From the NCBI RefSeq assembly GCF_014196965.1, contig NZ_JACIEQ010000001.1, forward strand, positions 806,001 through 870,000: a stretch of DNA of 64,000 nt, given 5' to 3'. The translations under genes and the position numbers were made by a program. This DNA comes from Actibacterium naphthalenivorans. GTDB taxonomy: Bacteria; Pseudomonadota; Alphaproteobacteria; Rhodobacterales; Rhodobacteraceae. Of this stretch, positions 16,558 through 26,398 are shown piece after piece. Under the pieces are notes generated by a model that saw only the letters and a list, made by a program, of their open reading frames with translations, made no database searches and was not told the DNA's origin. Every line of letters starts with the position of its first letter. Within the stretch, counting starts at the first letter, position 1.

Positions 16558-17976
16558 ATGACAACTGCAAATTTCACCTCCGCGTTTTTCAATCTGCTCG
16601 ACACACCCCCAGATCTGGCCGCTGTCGACAATTTCGCACTGGATCATCAGGCCGCGCTTGATGCGCTCGACGATCAGGTTTCCGCCTCTGGCTGGACACC
16701 GACACAACTGTCGGCCTCCAGGATCGTCCTGTCTTCCGGCGCGTTCGATCTGACCATCAGCGGCAGCGGTATCTCCCCGATTTCCAGCATCTCCGAACTC
16801 GAAGACGCGATCTTCGCCGGCCTCGCCCAGGGCACGTTCGACGGCATATCCGTCACCCGTTCGGGAACCGAAATCCTGTCGTTTCAGATGTCTTCGTCCG
16901 CCTACACGCTAAGCTCGGGCAATCAGAGCTTTCAGGTCGACGGCGCGCTGCTCAACAGTTTCGCGCAGTTCTATGCCCTCGTCGGCGCGCTCAGCATGCT
17001 GTCGGACATGGCCAACCTGTCCAGCCAGGAGCTGAACAGCATCTACACCACGCTCGATGACTATGCCATCAGCGGCGTTTCCATACTGGACGGCGGCACA
17101 GAGCTTGCCGCGCTGAGCCTGACCCCCACGCAGCTTGGCGTGACACTCGACGGCTACAGCCTGACGGTGGATGGCACCGCGCCCGAGGATTTCGCGGAAG
17201 TCGTCGAAATCGCCCAGGCGTTCGCCACCGGCGCGGTTGACCTGACGACCATTCCCAACCTCGCGGTCGACGGCATCACCTTCAAAGACCCCGATGGAAC
17301 CACCCTGGCCAGGATCACCGGCCCGATCGAAAACGAGGCCTCTTTCGACAATGCCACGCTGAAGGTCGACGGCGTGAAGGTGCCCGACATCTGGCTGTCG
17401 GAAGATCTCGTCTTCAATGGCGGCAACAGCGGCGAGCGTGTCTATGGCCTGCATGGCAAGGATCGCATCTCGGGCAATGGCGGCGGCGACGAGCTTTTCG
17501 GCCTGTCGCAGAACGATCTGCTGCGGGGCAATGGCGGCAATGACAAGCTTTTTGGCGGCGGCGGGGCCGATCGCCTGGAAGGCGGCAACGGCAAGGACCG
17601 GCTCTATGGTGACAACGGCACCGACAAGCTCGACGGTGGCGCCGGCAAGGACAAGCTGTTCGGCGGCGCCAAGCGGGATGTTCTGTTCGGCCGCGGCGGC
17701 GATGACCTGCTGCGCGGTGATGCCGGCAACGACAAGCTGTTCGGCGGGGCCGGCGCGGATACGTTCTTTTTCAGCAAGGGCGACGGCAAGGACACGATCA
17801 AGGACTTCACCCTCGGCGAGGATCTGATCCAGATCGGCAGGGGCGCGTCTCACATCGGCCAGCTCGACTTCGACAAGAGCGGCAGCGACGTGATCATCAG
17901 CTTTCGCAATGTCGAGATCACGGTCGAGGATATCAGGCTCGGCCAGCTCGACGATGTGGACAACTTCCTGTTCTGA
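16558..17976 (+). CDS. RTX (hemolysin-type calcium-binding) secreted protein
   Basis: A 472-residue acidic protein with no classical signal peptide, expected to leave through a type I secretion system. The C-terminal part has about nine GGxGxDxLx nonapeptides (about residues 305-400), then a DTIKDFTLGEDLIQI segment and a hydrophobic end, as in RTX exports. The N-terminal half contains three gapless 36-residue repeats at 94-129, 171-206 and 237-272, each ending in VDG and sharing a Gly-hydrophobic-Gly-Thr-Glu/Thr pattern. No enzymatic domain is recognised. The ATG at 16558 follows AAAGG. No type I transporter genes are nearby. Confidence 0.88.
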   Translation: MTTANFTSAFFNLLDTPPDLAAVDNFALDHQAALDALDDQVSASGWTPTQLSASRIVLSSGAFDLTISGSGISPISSISELEDAIFAGLAQGTFDGISVTRSGTEILSFQMSSSAYTLSSGNQSFQVDGALLNSFAQFYALVGALSMLSDMANLSSQELNSIYTTLDDYAISGVSILDGGTELAALSLTPTQLGVTLDGYSLTVDGTAPEDFAEVVEIAQAFATGAVDLTTIPNLAVDGITFKDPDGTTLARITGPIENEASFDNATLKVDGVKVPDIWLSEDLVFNGGNSGERVYGLHGKDRISGNGGGDELFGLSQNDLLRGNGGNDKLFGGGGADRLEGGNGKDRLYGDNGTDKLDGGAGKDKLFGGAKRDVLFGRGGDDLLRGDAGNDKLFGGAGADTFFFSKGDGKDTIKDFTLGEDLIQIGRGASHIGQLDFDKSGSDVIISFRNVEITVEDIRLGQLDDVDNFLF

Positions 17977-18038
17977 TCCGGCCCCGCACATGCCACGGGC
18001 GAACAGAGCAAAACGACATCGCATGTCGAGAACGGGCC

Positions 18039-18061
18039 AGCCCGGCGCAAACCGCCGGGCT
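18039..18061 (+). terminator. Strong hairpin after the RTX gene
   Basis: A 9-bp perfect stem (AGCCCGGCG / CGCCGGGCT) with a 5-nt loop lies 11 bp before the next start codon. It has no T-run, so it may be a terminator of the RTX transcript or a structured leader. Confidence 0.45.
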
Positions 18062-18072
18062 AGCACCCCCGC

Positions 18073-19302
18073 ATGCGCCTGATCATCTCCTTCGCCGCCC
18101 TGCTGCTGTCCGCGGCCCTGCTTCAGCTCTCGTCAGGCGCCGTCGGGCCGCTCGACGCGCTTTCGGGCCTGTCGCTCGGCTTTACCACCGCCCAGGTCGG
18201 GCTGCTCGGCTCGGCGCATTTCTTCGGGTTCTTCATCGGCTGCTGGTGGGCGCCGCGCCTGATGGGGTCGGTCGGCCATTCGCGCGCCTTTGCCGCCTTC
18301 ACCGCTGCGGGGGCGATCGGCCTGCTGGCGCATATGATGCTGGTGGATCCGCTGGCCTGGGCGCTGATGCGGGTGGCGACGGGCCTGTGCATCGCCGGCT
18401 GCTACACGGTGATCGAGGCCTGGCTGCAGGCCAAGGTGACGAACGAGACGCGGGGCCGGGCCATGGGCATCTACCGGCTGGTCGATATGGGTGCGGCGCT
18501 TTGCGCGCAGCTCATGATCGGCATTCTCGAACCGGCCGCCTATGTGTCATACAACCTGCTGACGATCGTCTGCTGCGCGGCCCTGCTGCCGCTGGCCCTG
18601 ACCACCGTGCGCCAGCCCGAAACACCCGACACGCCGCGGCTGCGCCCGTGGCTGGCGGTCGAACGCTCGCCACTGGCCGCGGCGGGGGTGGTTGTCTCTG
18701 GCCTGTCCAGCGCCGCGTTCCGCATGGTCGGGCCTGTCTATGGCCAGGAGGTGGGCCTGGCCGCCAATCAGATCGGCCTGTTTCTGGCCGTTTACGTGCT
18801 GGGCGGCGCGCTGGCGCAATATCCGATCGGCTGGCTGGCGGATAAATACGATCGCCGCTGGGTGCTGATCTGGCTGTCGGTCGCGGCCACGGTATCCTGT
18901 GCCGTCAGCACCGCCGCGGGCGGCGTGGGCACGGTTGGCGTGTTGCTGACGGCGGGCCTGTTCGGGATGAGCACCTTCCCGATCTATTCGGTCGCCGCCG
19001 CCCATGCCCATGACTTCGCCGAAAGCCACGAACGGGTAGAGCTTTCGGCCGCGCTGATGTTCTTCTATGCGGTGGGCGCCATCGCGTCGCCGCTTGCGGC
19101 ATCGGCGCTGATCACCCGGTTCGGCCCTTCCGCGCTGTTCCTGCTGATCGCGGTGGGGCATATCGTTCTGGTCGTCTTCGGCCTGGCCCGGATGCGCGTG
19201 CGCCCCACGGTCGAGACGCGCACGCCCTATGTCTGGTCGCCGCGCACTTCTTTCACCGTCGGCCGCCTGATGAAAGGCAGCCGTGACCGGCACGAGCCGT
19301 AG
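18073..19302 (+). CDS. Major facilitator superfamily transporter (YcaD-like)
   Basis: A 409-residue inner-membrane protein with 12 predicted helices in two six-helix halves. The loop after helix 2 and the GWLADKYDRRWVL motif between helices 8 and 9 are MFS signatures; ETRGRAMGIYRLVDM is the loop between helices 4 and 5. It is closest in look to the YcaD/quinolone-type efflux group. The substrate is unknown. Confidence 0.87.
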   Translation: MRLIISFAALLLSAALLQLSSGAVGPLDALSGLSLGFTTAQVGLLGSAHFFGFFIGCWWAPRLMGSVGHSRAFAAFTAAGAIGLLAHMMLVDPLAWALMRVATGLCIAGCYTVIEAWLQAKVTNETRGRAMGIYRLVDMGAALCAQLMIGILEPAAYVSYNLLTIVCCAALLPLALTTVRQPETPDTPRLRPWLAVERSPLAAAGVVVSGLSSAAFRMVGPVYGQEVGLAANQIGLFLAVYVLGGALAQYPIGWLADKYDRRWVLIWLSVAATVSCAVSTAAGGVGTVGVLLTAGLFGMSTFPIYSVAAAHAHDFAESHERVELSAALMFFYAVGAIASPLAASALITRFGPSALFLLIAVGHIVLVVFGLARMRVRPTVETRTPYVWSPRTSFTVGRLMKGSRDRHEP

Positions 19303-19389
19303 GGCAAACCGGCCCCCGCCTGCCCTTGCTCCGGCCCGGCGCATTCCCCATCTGCACTATGGGAACGCGGTGCAATTTGGAGATGTGAC

Positions 19390-20145
19390 ATGGACATCCG
19401 TTTTGACGGCAAAACCGGCATCGTCACCGGCGGCGGCTCTGGTATCGGCGCGGCGATCGCGCGGGAGCTTGCCGCCTCGGGCGCGACAGTGATCGTCGCC
19501 GACCTGAATGAGGCCCACGCCCAGGAAATCGCCGATGAAATCAAGGCCTCGGGCGGGGCGGCGCTGCCCGTTGCGGTGGACGCGGCCCGCCCCGAGACCG
19601 TCGAGGCGATGATCGCCTTCGCCGTGGAGCAGACCGGCGCGCTGCACTATCTGGTGAACAACGCCGGGATCGCCGGGCCGGCGGATCTGGTGGCGGACTA
19701 TCCGCTCGACGGCTGGCACAAGGTGATAGACATAAACCTGAGCGGGGTTTTCTACGGGCTGCGCTTCGGTCTTCCCGCGATCGAGGCGGCCGGTGGCGGC
19801 GCGGTGGTCAATATCGCCTCGATCCTGGGCAGCGTGGGCTTTGCCACCGCCGGCGCCTATGTCGCCGCCAAGCACGGTGTCGTCGGTCTGACGAAAAACG
19901 CGGCCATCGAATATGCGCCCAAGGGCATCCGCGTCAACGCGGTCGGCCCGGCCTTCATCCACACCCCGATGGTCGATGACACCATGTCCCCCGAACAGCT
20001 GACCGCGCTGGCGGGGATGCACCCGGCCGGGCGGCTGGGCACCCCCGAAGAGGTGGCCGGGCTTGTCGCCTTCCTGCTGTCGGACAGGGCCAGCTTCGTC
20101 ACCGGCAGCTATCACCTGGTCGATGGCGGCTATACCGCGCAGTAA
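19390..20145 (+). CDS. SDR-family oxidoreductase
   Basis: A 251-residue classical short-chain dehydrogenase/reductase. It has the cofactor-binding TGGGSGIG near residue 14, NNAG, the catalytic Ser in NIASILGS, and YxxxK as YVAAKHG. An acidic residue after strand 2 (VADLNE) suggests NAD(H) preference. The substrate is unknown. A GGAG ribosome binding site precedes the start. A second SDR gene follows on the same strand. Confidence 0.9.
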   Translation: MDIRFDGKTGIVTGGGSGIGAAIARELAASGATVIVADLNEAHAQEIADEIKASGGAALPVAVDAARPETVEAMIAFAVEQTGALHYLVNNAGIAGPADLVADYPLDGWHKVIDINLSGVFYGLRFGLPAIEAAGGGAVVNIASILGSVGFATAGAYVAAKHGVVGLTKNAAIEYAPKGIRVNAVGPAFIHTPMVDDTMSPEQLTALAGMHPAGRLGTPEEVAGLVAFLLSDRASFVTGSYHLVDGGYTAQ

Positions 20146-20321
20146 GCCTGCGCGCGTGAGGGGGCCGGGGGCACACCGCCTCTGGCCCTTTGCGCCCCGG
20201 AACTTGTGATTTCGCACCCCCCCGGCGGCCCATCCCGCCGAAGCCGCAAGATCCGGGTCGAGCGGCATAATCGCCCGCTTTAGGTGTAGGCCATCCCGAT
20301 CTGTGGAGCATGGAGGCACCA

Positions 20322-21074
20322 ATGCAGTTGGCAGGAAAAACCATCATCGTCACGGGCGCAAGCAGCGGTATCGGCGAAGCCGCCGCGAAACTCTTCGCCG
20401 CCGAGGGCGCCAATGTCGTGCTGGGGGCGCGGCGCGGTCAATTGCTCGAGACACATGCCTCCGAAATCATCCGCGCGGGCGGAAATGCCGCCGTTCTTGC
20501 CGGCGATGTCGAGGATGAAGGCTACGCGGAAGCGCTTGTCGCGCTGGCCCGGCGCCGGTTCGGCCGGCTGGACGCCGCCTTCAACAATGCCGGGATCACC
20601 GGAGAGATGAGCCCCATCCCCGCGATGGCAACCGAAACCTGGGACCGCGTGATCGGAACCAACCTGACCGCCGCCTTCTATGCCGCGAAATATCAGGTTC
20701 CCGCGCTGCTTGACGCGGGCGGGGGCTCGATCGTGTTCACCTCCTCCTTCGTCGGCCACACGGTCGGGCTGCCGGGCATGGGCGCCTATGCGGCGGCAAA
20801 GGCGGGCCTCATAGGCCTGGCTCAGGTGCTGGCGGCAGAGCACGGGCCACAGGGGCTGCGCGCGAATACATTGCTGCCCGGAGGCACACTCACGCCGATG
20901 GCGGGCGATGACCCGTCCTATCATGACATCGTGCGCGGCCTGCATGCCCTCAAACGCATGGCGAGCCCGAAGGAAATCGCGCAAGCGGCGCTGTTTCTGG
21001 TCTCCGACGCGTCGTCTTTCGTAACCGGCACCGCGCTGATCGCCGACGGAGGCAACTCCATCAGCAAATTCTGA
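20322..21074 (+). CDS. SDR-family oxidoreductase
   Basis: A 250-residue classical SDR with TGASSGIG, NNAG, a Ser in VFTSSFVG and YAAAKAG. An Arg after strand 2 (LGARRGQL) suggests NADP(H). It is not a close copy of the SDR upstream, so this is probably not a recent duplication. The start at 20322 is favoured by GGAGG at good spacing; an ATG at 20310 overlaps that site. It probably reduces a ketone or oxidises an alcohol; substrate unknown. Confidence 0.88.
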   Translation: MQLAGKTIIVTGASSGIGEAAAKLFAAEGANVVLGARRGQLLETHASEIIRAGGNAAVLAGDVEDEGYAEALVALARRRFGRLDAAFNNAGITGEMSPIPAMATETWDRVIGTNLTAAFYAAKYQVPALLDAGGGSIVFTSSFVGHTVGLPGMGAYAAAKAGLIGLAQVLAAEHGPQGLRANTLLPGGTLTPMAGDDPSYHDIVRGLHALKRMASPKEIAQAALFLVSDASSFVTGTALIADGGNSISKF

Positions 21075-21167
21075 GCGGCACCGCGCGGCGCCCGGTACAC
21101 GCCCTCTGGCCCTTTTTGCATCGCGGCGTTAAACGGGACGGCAAACCGGGACAAAGGCATACCCCAC

Positions 21168-22886
21168 ATGGCACGCATCCTCATCACCTCGGCCCTGCCC
21201 TATATCAATGGCATCAAGCATCTGGGCAATCTGGTCGGCTCGCAGCTTCCGGCCGATCTCTATGCCCGCTACATGCGGCAGCGCGGCCATGAGGTGATGT
21301 TCATCTGCGCCACCGACGAACACGGCACCCCCGCCGAACTGGCCGCCGCCAAGACGGGCGAGGATGTGGCCGAGTATTGTGCCCGGATGCATGACGTGCA
21401 GGCCGAACTGGCCGAGGGCTTCCGCCTGTCGTTCGATCACTACGGGCGCTCGTCATCGGCGCGCAACCACGCGCTGACCCAGCATTTCGCCGGCAAGCTG
21501 GCCGAAAACGGATTGATCGAGGAGGTGAGCGAAAAGCAGGTCTATTCCCACGCCGACGGCCGCTTTCTGCCCGACCGCTATATCGAGGGCACTTGCCCCA
21601 ACTGCGGCTATGACAAGGCGCGCGGCGATCAGTGCGAGAATTGCACCAAACAGCTCGACCCGACCGACCTGATCAACCCGCGCAGCGCCATTTCCGGCTC
21701 GACCGATCTGGAGGTGCGCGAGACCAAGCACCTCTACCTGCGTCAGTCGCTTCTGAAGGACGAAATCGACCGGTGGATCGACAGCCAGACCGACTGGCCG
21801 ATCCTGACCACATCCATCGCCCGGAAATGGCTGCATGACGGTGACGGGCTTCAGGATCGCGGCATCACCCGCGATCTGAAATGGGGCGTACCGGTGAAAA
21901 AGGGCGATGCGGACTGGCCCGGCATGGAGGGCAAGGTCTTCTACGTCTGGTTCGACGCGCCGATCGAATATATCGCCGCCACCGCCGAATGGGCGGATGC
22001 GAACGGCAAATCCGATGCCGATTGGGAACGTTGGTGGCGCACCGACAAGGGCGGGAACGACGTGCGCTATGTGCAGTTCATGGGCAAGGATAACGTGCCC
22101 TTCCACACGCTGTCTTTCCCGGCCACGATCATGGGCTCGCGCGAGCCGTGGAAGCTGGTCGATTACATCAAGTCGTTCAACTACCTGAACTATGACGGCG
22201 GCCAGTTCTCGACCAGCCAGGGGCGCGGTGTGTTCATGGATCAGGCGCTGGAGATCCTGCCGGCCGATTACTGGCGCTGGTGGCTGCTCAGCCATGCGCC
22301 GGAAAACTCCGACAGTGAATTCACCTGGGAAAACTTCCAGGCCAGCGTGAACAAGGATCTGGCCGACGTGCTGGGCAATTTCGTGTCGCGCGTCACCAAG
22401 TTCTGCCGCTCCAAATTCGGCGAGGCGGTGCCCGCGGGCGGCACCTTCGGCCCGGCCGAAGAAGCGCTGATCGCTGATCTGACCCCCCGCATCCGCGCCT
22501 ATGAGGCGCATATGGAGGCGATGGAAATCCGCAAGGCCGCGGGCGAGCTGCGCGCGATCTGGGTCGCGGGCAACGAATACCTGCAGTCGGCGGCGCCCTG
22601 GTCGGCCTTCAAGACAGATCCCGAGACCGCCGCCGCGCAGATCCGCCTGGCGCTGAACCTGATCCGGCTTTACGCGGTGCTGTCGCGCCCGTTCATTCCC
22701 GATGCCGCCGCGTCGATGCTGGCCGCGATGCAGACGCGAGATGACAGCTGGCCCGATGATGTGCCGGCCGCGCTGGCGGCCCTGCCCTCGGGCCATGCGT
22801 TCACCGTGCCCGATGTCCTGTTCCGCAAGATCACCGATGAAGAGCGTGAAGGCTGGCAGGAAAAATTCGCTGGGGCGCGCGTTTGA
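21168..22886 (+). CDS. metG: Methionyl-tRNA synthetase
   Basis: A 572-residue class I aminoacyl-tRNA synthetase that charges tRNA-Met. The HIGH-type motif is in [10 protein letters not shown] near residue 15, and a zinc knuckle with four Cys (CPNCG...CENC) lies near 145-165. The KMSKS-equivalent loop reads QFSTSQGRG, lacking both lysines of the classical motif but with the same flanking sequence as the archaeal/eukaryal-like MetRS branch. A C-terminal helical anticodon domain is present. No dimerisation (tRNA-binding) tail is appended. It appears to be a monocistronic essential gene. Confidence 0.95.
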   Translation: MARILITSALPYINGIKHLGNLVGSQLPADLYARYMRQRGHEVMFICATDEHGTPAELAAAKTGEDVAEYCARMHDVQAELAEGFRLSFDHYGRSSSARNHALTQHFAGKLAENGLIEEVSEKQVYSHADGRFLPDRYIEGTCPNCGYDKARGDQCENCTKQLDPTDLINPRSAISGSTDLEVRETKHLYLRQSLLKDEIDRWIDSQTDWPILTTSIARKWLHDGDGLQDRGITRDLKWGVPVKKGDADWPGMEGKVFYVWFDAPIEYIAATAEWADANGKSDADWERWWRTDKGGNDVRYVQFMGKDNVPFHTLSFPATIMGSREPWKLVDYIKSFNYLNYDGGQFSTSQGRGVFMDQALEILPADYWRWWLLSHAPENSDSEFTWENFQASVNKDLADVLGNFVSRVTKFCRSKFGEAVPAGGTFGPAEEALIADLTPRIRAYEAHMEAMEIRKAAGELRAIWVAGNEYLQSAAPWSAFKTDPETAAAQIRLALNLIRLYAVLSRPFIPDAAASMLAAMQTRDDSWPDDVPAALAALPSGHAFTVPDVLFRKITDEEREGWQEKFAGARV

Positions 22887-22926
22887 AAGCGCCCCACCTG
22901 AATCACCTGTCCGAACCGCGCGCCCC

Positions 22927-23619
22927 TCACGCCCCCTGAACGAAGCTTCCCAGCCAGACGACACGGCCCAGAAACTGCACCCTCTCGTGCTCTGCGCCGA
23001 TCAGAACCCGCGCGATGGCCTGCGGCCCGTCACCTGACAGAACCAGAATGCTCCGGTTCTGCCAATGCGCCCGTGCCAGCGCGGTTTTGCCATTCTCGAC
23101 ATAACACCACAGCGCCGGCCCGCCCGTGCGCCGCGCCGCCTGATCGACCAGCGCAAGCGGCCTGTGCCCGCCCGTCGGATCGGCGATCAGAAGATCGGGC
23201 GCGACAAAGCTCAGGGTATCGGGCGCGAGCTGGCGTTCCGTCAGCCAGTCACCCGAAAATGCCACCGGCCCCATGCCCCGCCGGCCCGCCATCCGGTGCC
23301 AGGGAAAGGGCAGAAACCCGGCGCGCAACGCCTCGGGCCCGGCGAACCCCGGCGCGCCGGAGCCGTCATCCTCGGCCACACCGGGTGTGGGCGCGGCCGG
23401 CCCCCCGAATTCCACGGGAATCGCCAGATATTCGAACAGGCAGACCAGACGGTCAAAGCTCGGGATGCGCCCGGCGCGGATATCCCGGATCAGCCCGTCA
23501 TGCCCCACAACATCCATCGACGCCCGCCGGGCAGACACGCCCTGACGCTGCAACCCGTCTTCGACGAGGTCGCGTATCCTTGCGCCCAGCGCAGCAGATT
23601 TTGCGGAGTTCAGCATCAT
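22927..23619 (-). CDS. Putative phage-repressor-like regulator with S24-like C-terminal half
   Basis: About 230 residues. The N-terminal 60 residues resemble a divergent helix-turn-helix (VSARRASMDVVGHDGLIRDIRAG). The C-terminal half resembles the LexA/CI S24 domain (FSGDWLTERQLAPDTLSFV, then a beta-rich end with VLIGAEHERVQFLGRVVW). The usual catalytic Ser-Met and Lys are not obvious, so it may be a non-cleaving repressor. The start is uncertain: ATG 23619, ATG 23616 or GTG 23637, none with a good ribosome binding site. It faces an AT-rich 237-bp spacer with a partial palindrome. Confidence 0.6.
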   Translation of the reverse strand: MMLNSAKSAALGARIRDLVEDGLQRQGVSARRASMDVVGHDGLIRDIRAGRIPSFDRLVCLFEYLAIPVEFGGPAAPTPGVAEDDGSGAPGFAGPEALRAGFLPFPWHRMAGRRGMGPVAFSGDWLTERQLAPDTLSFVAPDLLIADPTGGHRPLALVDQAARRTGGPALWCYVENGKTALARAHWQNRSILVLSGDGPQAIARVLIGAEHERVQFLGRVVWLGSFVQGA

Positions 23620-23682
23620 TTCGCCGAAGAATGGCACGCGTTTCAGGACGTTTAAATCTGAATGCGACGGTAAGGCAAATTT

Positions 23683-23700
23683 ATCTTGACTTATCGAGAT
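23683..23700. promoter_or_regulatory. Operator-like partial palindrome in AT-rich spacer
   Basis: ATCTTGACTTATCGAGAT is an 18-bp imperfect dyad in the AT-rich spacer upstream of the S24-like repressor gene. An autoregulatory operator is possible. The rest of the spacer (23620-23856) holds no gene that could be supported. Confidence 0.3.
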
Positions 23701-23856
23701 TTATTCATCTTAAGCGGAAACAGACCCGTTACCGAATCCCGCTCTGGCTGTCGACGCGGCACCAACCCATGCAACAAACAAGCCGTTTATTTATGATGAA
23801 TGTTTTAGTCGAGCCGCAGCGGGCCCGCCCTCGCCCTCCCCGCAAGGGCAAGCCCG

Positions 23857-24084
23857 ATGCCTAACACCGCCACACGCTTCCGCAGGCTGATCGCGATGGT
23901 GGCCGCGGCCGAGAACCATTACCAGCGCATGCACAACAGCACCGACGGCAGATCGCGCGACATCGCGATCGCGGCCTATTCCCGCGCGCTGGAGGATATC
24001 TTCGATGAACTCAGGCTTATGCGCCAGACCGGCGCGCTGGCCACACTGGAGGCGTTGCTGGAAACCCGCAATGACAGGGGCTAG
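23857..24084 (+). CDS. Small hypothetical protein
   Basis: A 75-residue soluble, helical, charged protein with no recognised domain; [26 protein letters not shown] is a likely long amphipathic helix. An AAGG motif precedes the ATG at about nine bases. High-GC codon use resembles the neighbours. No function can be proposed. Confidence 0.55.
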   Translation: MPNTATRFRRLIAMVAAAENHYQRMHNSTDGRSRDIAIAAYSRALEDIFDELRLMRQTGALATLEALLETRNDRG

Positions 24085-24103
24085 CGGAAAATCCGCGCCA
24101 CGC

Positions 24104-24352
24104 TCACGCCTTCGCCGCAGCCTCCAGCGCGTCCAGCCGGGCTTTCAGCGCCTCGTTCTCTTCACGGGCTTTCTGCGCCATCGCGCGGGTGGCGTCGAAT
24201 TCTTCACGGGTCACGAAATCACGCTCGGCCAGCCAGCGGTCGATCATCCCCTTGAACGCGGTCTCGGCCTCGTCCTTTGCGCCCTGCGCCACACCCATGG
24301 CGTTGGTCATCAACTGGGACATATCGTCGAAAAACTTGTTGCGGGTCTGCAT
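24104..24352 (-). CDS. ubiK: UbiK/BMFP family ubiquinone biosynthesis accessory factor
   Basis: An 82-residue protein. It has an amphipathic N-terminal helix ([20 protein letters not shown]) that associates with membranes, then a C-terminal coiled coil ([20 protein letters not shown] onward). This matches UbiK/YqiC, which assists aerobic coenzyme Q synthesis and trimerises through the coiled coil. It is divergent from lgt, about 97 bp away, a common alphaproteobacterial arrangement. Confidence 0.85.
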   Translation of the reverse strand: MQTRNKFFDDMSQLMTNAMGVAQGAKDEAETAFKGMIDRWLAERDFVTREEFDATRAMAQKAREENEALKARLDALEAAAKA

Positions 24353-24449
24353 CTGCGCCTCCGGCGTTACATTCTCCCCTTATATGGGCCGCGCAGGCGC
24401 GAAGCTCAAGCTTGACTTCGCCGTGGCGCAAAGCACAAGAAAGGCCATC

Positions 24450-25337
24450 ATGCAGGCAGTCCTGAATTTCCCGAACATCAGCCCCGAGATCTTTTCGATC
24501 TCCGTTTTCGGCATCGAACTTGCCCTGCGCTGGTACGCGCTGGCCTATATCGCGGGGCTTTTGCTGGGCTGGCGGCTCGTGGTGCGGCTGGTCAAGACCG
24601 ACAGGCTCTGGCCCGGCGGCCGCGCCCCGATGGGCCCCGAGCAGGTCGAGGAATTGCTGACATGGGTCATTCTGGGGGTGATCCTCGGTGGGCGGCTGGG
24701 CTTCGTGCTGTTCTACAAACCCGGCTATTACCTGCAGAACCCGGCCGAAATCCCGATGCTGTGGCATGGCGGCATGGCGTTTCACGGCGGGCTGCTGGGG
24801 GTGATGGTGGCGCTGATCCTGTTTTGCCGCAAACACGGCATCATGCTGCTCTCGGCCGCCGATGCGCTGGCGCTGGCCACGCCGCCGGGTCTGTTCTTCG
24901 GGCGGCTGGCCAATTTCATAAATGCCGAACTCTGGGGCCGGCCCAGCACCGTACCCTGGGCCATGGTCTTTCCCGGTGATCTTGCCGCGCAATGCCCGCC
25001 GGGCTGGGAAGGCCCCTGCGCCCGCCACCCCTCGCAGCTTTACGAGGCGGGGCTGGAAGGGCTGGTGCTGGGCGCGGTGCTGCTGGTTCTGGTCTATCGC
25101 AGCGGCTGGCTGAAGGTGCCGGGGCAGATCACGGGCATGTTCTTTATCGGCTACGGCATCGCGCGGTTCTTCGTCGAGTATTTCCGGCAGGCGGATTATC
25201 AGTTCATCACCCCGGACAATCCGATCGGCTTCGCCCTGCACTGGCACGGGATCGGCGTGACGATGGGCCAGCTCTTGTCGCTGCCGATGGTGGCGCTGGG
25301 GATCGCGCTGATCATGATCGCGCGGCGCCGGGCGTGA
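24450..25337 (+). CDS. lgt: Prolipoprotein diacylglyceryl transferase
   Basis: A 295-residue inner-membrane enzyme that transfers diacylglycerol from phosphatidylglycerol to the lipobox cysteine of prolipoproteins. Family landmarks are [17 protein letters not shown], the lgt signature [16 protein letters not shown], and RHPSQLYE. About seven membrane helices are visible. It is the first gene of a three-gene set: its TGA overlaps the GTG of midA, which in turn overlaps pgeF. Confidence 0.95.
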   Translation: MQAVLNFPNISPEIFSISVFGIELALRWYALAYIAGLLLGWRLVVRLVKTDRLWPGGRAPMGPEQVEELLTWVILGVILGGRLGFVLFYKPGYYLQNPAEIPMLWHGGMAFHGGLLGVMVALILFCRKHGIMLLSAADALALATPPGLFFGRLANFINAELWGRPSTVPWAMVFPGDLAAQCPPGWEGPCARHPSQLYEAGLEGLVLGAVLLVLVYRSGWLKVPGQITGMFFIGYGIARFFVEYFRQADYQFITPDNPIGFALHWHGIGVTMGQLLSLPMVALGIALIMIARRRA

Positions 25338-26398
25338 CCCCGCTCACCGATCTGCTGATGCGGCGCCTCGCGGCGACCGGGCCGATCACGCTTGCCGATT
25401 ACATGGCCGAATGCCTGCTGCACCCCGCCCATGGCTATTATGCCACACGCGATCCGTTCGGCGCCGGCGGCGATTTCACCACCGCGCCCGAGATCAGCCA
25501 GATGTTCGGCGAAATGCTGGGCCTGTTTCTGGCCCAGGTCTGGATGGATCAGGGCCGCCCGGCCCCTTTCACCCTGGCCGAGCCGGGGCCGGGGCGCGGC
25601 ACGCTGATGGCCGACATCCTGCGCGCCACGGCAAAGGTGCCGGGCTTTCATGATGCCGCCCGGGTGCACCTGATCGAGGCCTCCGCCACCCTGCGCGAGG
25701 CCCAGCGCGACAGGCTGGCCACGCACGCCGTGACATGGGCCGACAGTATCGCCGCCCTGCCCGAGGCCCCGCTTTTCCTCGTGGCCAACGAGTTTTTCGA
25801 CGCGCTGCCGATCCGCCAGTTTCAGCGCGACAGCGCCGGCTGGCGCGAGGTGCAGGTGGCGCAAGACGGCCAGCGGCTGACCTTCGCCCTTGGCGCGCCC
25901 GCACCGCTCGCCGCGCTGGACCATCGGCTGGCCGACACCCGGCCGGGCGACGTGGTCGAGCTTTGCCCCGCCGCCGCGCCGATGATCGGCGAATTGGCCC
26001 GCCGCATCGCCAGGCATGGCGGCACCGCGCTGATCATCGATTATGGCGGCTGGCGCTCTCTGGGTGACACGCTGCAGGCGCTGAAAGCGCATCAGCCGGT
26101 CGATCCGCTATCACATTCCGGTGAGGCCGACCTCACCGCCCATGTCGATTTCGAAGCTCTTGCACGGGCCGCCACCGGCGTTGCGCATACAAACCTGACA
26201 CCTCAGGGTGTGTTTCTGGAGCGGCTGGGGATTACCGCCCGCGCGCAGGCGCTGGCAGGGGCGCTGAGCGGAACTGCACTGGAAAACCACGTCGCCGCAC
26301 ATCGCCGCTTGACCCACCCACAGGAAATGGGAACGCTCTTCAAAACAATCGCCCTGACACCAAAGGGCTCTGCCCCCCCACCCGGATTCACGCCATGA
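25334..26398 (+). CDS. MidA/NDUFAF7-family SAM-dependent methyltransferase
   Basis: A 354-residue protein of COG1565. In mitochondria NDUFAF7 methylates an arginine of the complex I NDUFS2 subunit during assembly; a matching bacterial role is probable but unproven. Landmarks are [37 protein letters not shown], the SAM-binding [16 protein letters not shown], and [12 protein letters not shown]. The start is GTG, overlapping the lgt stop (GTGA), and the 3' end overlaps pgeF (ATGA). Confidence 0.88.
   Translation: MTPLTDLLMRRLAATGPITLADYMAECLLHPAHGYYATRDPFGAGGDFTTAPEISQMFGEMLGLFLAQVWMDQGRPAPFTLAEPGPGRGTLMADILRATAKVPGFHDAARVHLIEASATLREAQRDRLATHAVTWADSIAALPEAPLFLVANEFFDALPIRQFQRDSAGWREVQVAQDGQRLTFALGAPAPLAALDHRLADTRPGDVVELCPAAAPMIGELARRIARHGGTALIIDYGGWRSLGDTLQALKAHQPVDPLSHSGEADLTAHVDFEALARAATGVAHTNLTPQGVFLERLGITARAQALAGALSGTALENHVAAHRRLTHPQEMGTLFKTIALTPKGSAPPPGFTP

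Noticed and set aside
17470-17780. Regularly spaced GC-rich DNA repeats that could look like a CRISPR array or tandem repeat locus
   Set aside because: The repeats are 27-bp coding units for RTX nonapeptides in one long open frame; there are no unique spacers.
23791-23864. A 22-23 residue open frame (MMNVLVEPQRARPRPPRKG...) overlapping the start of the next gene
   Set aside because: No ribosome binding site, low complexity, and a stop inside the next gene; not enough support.
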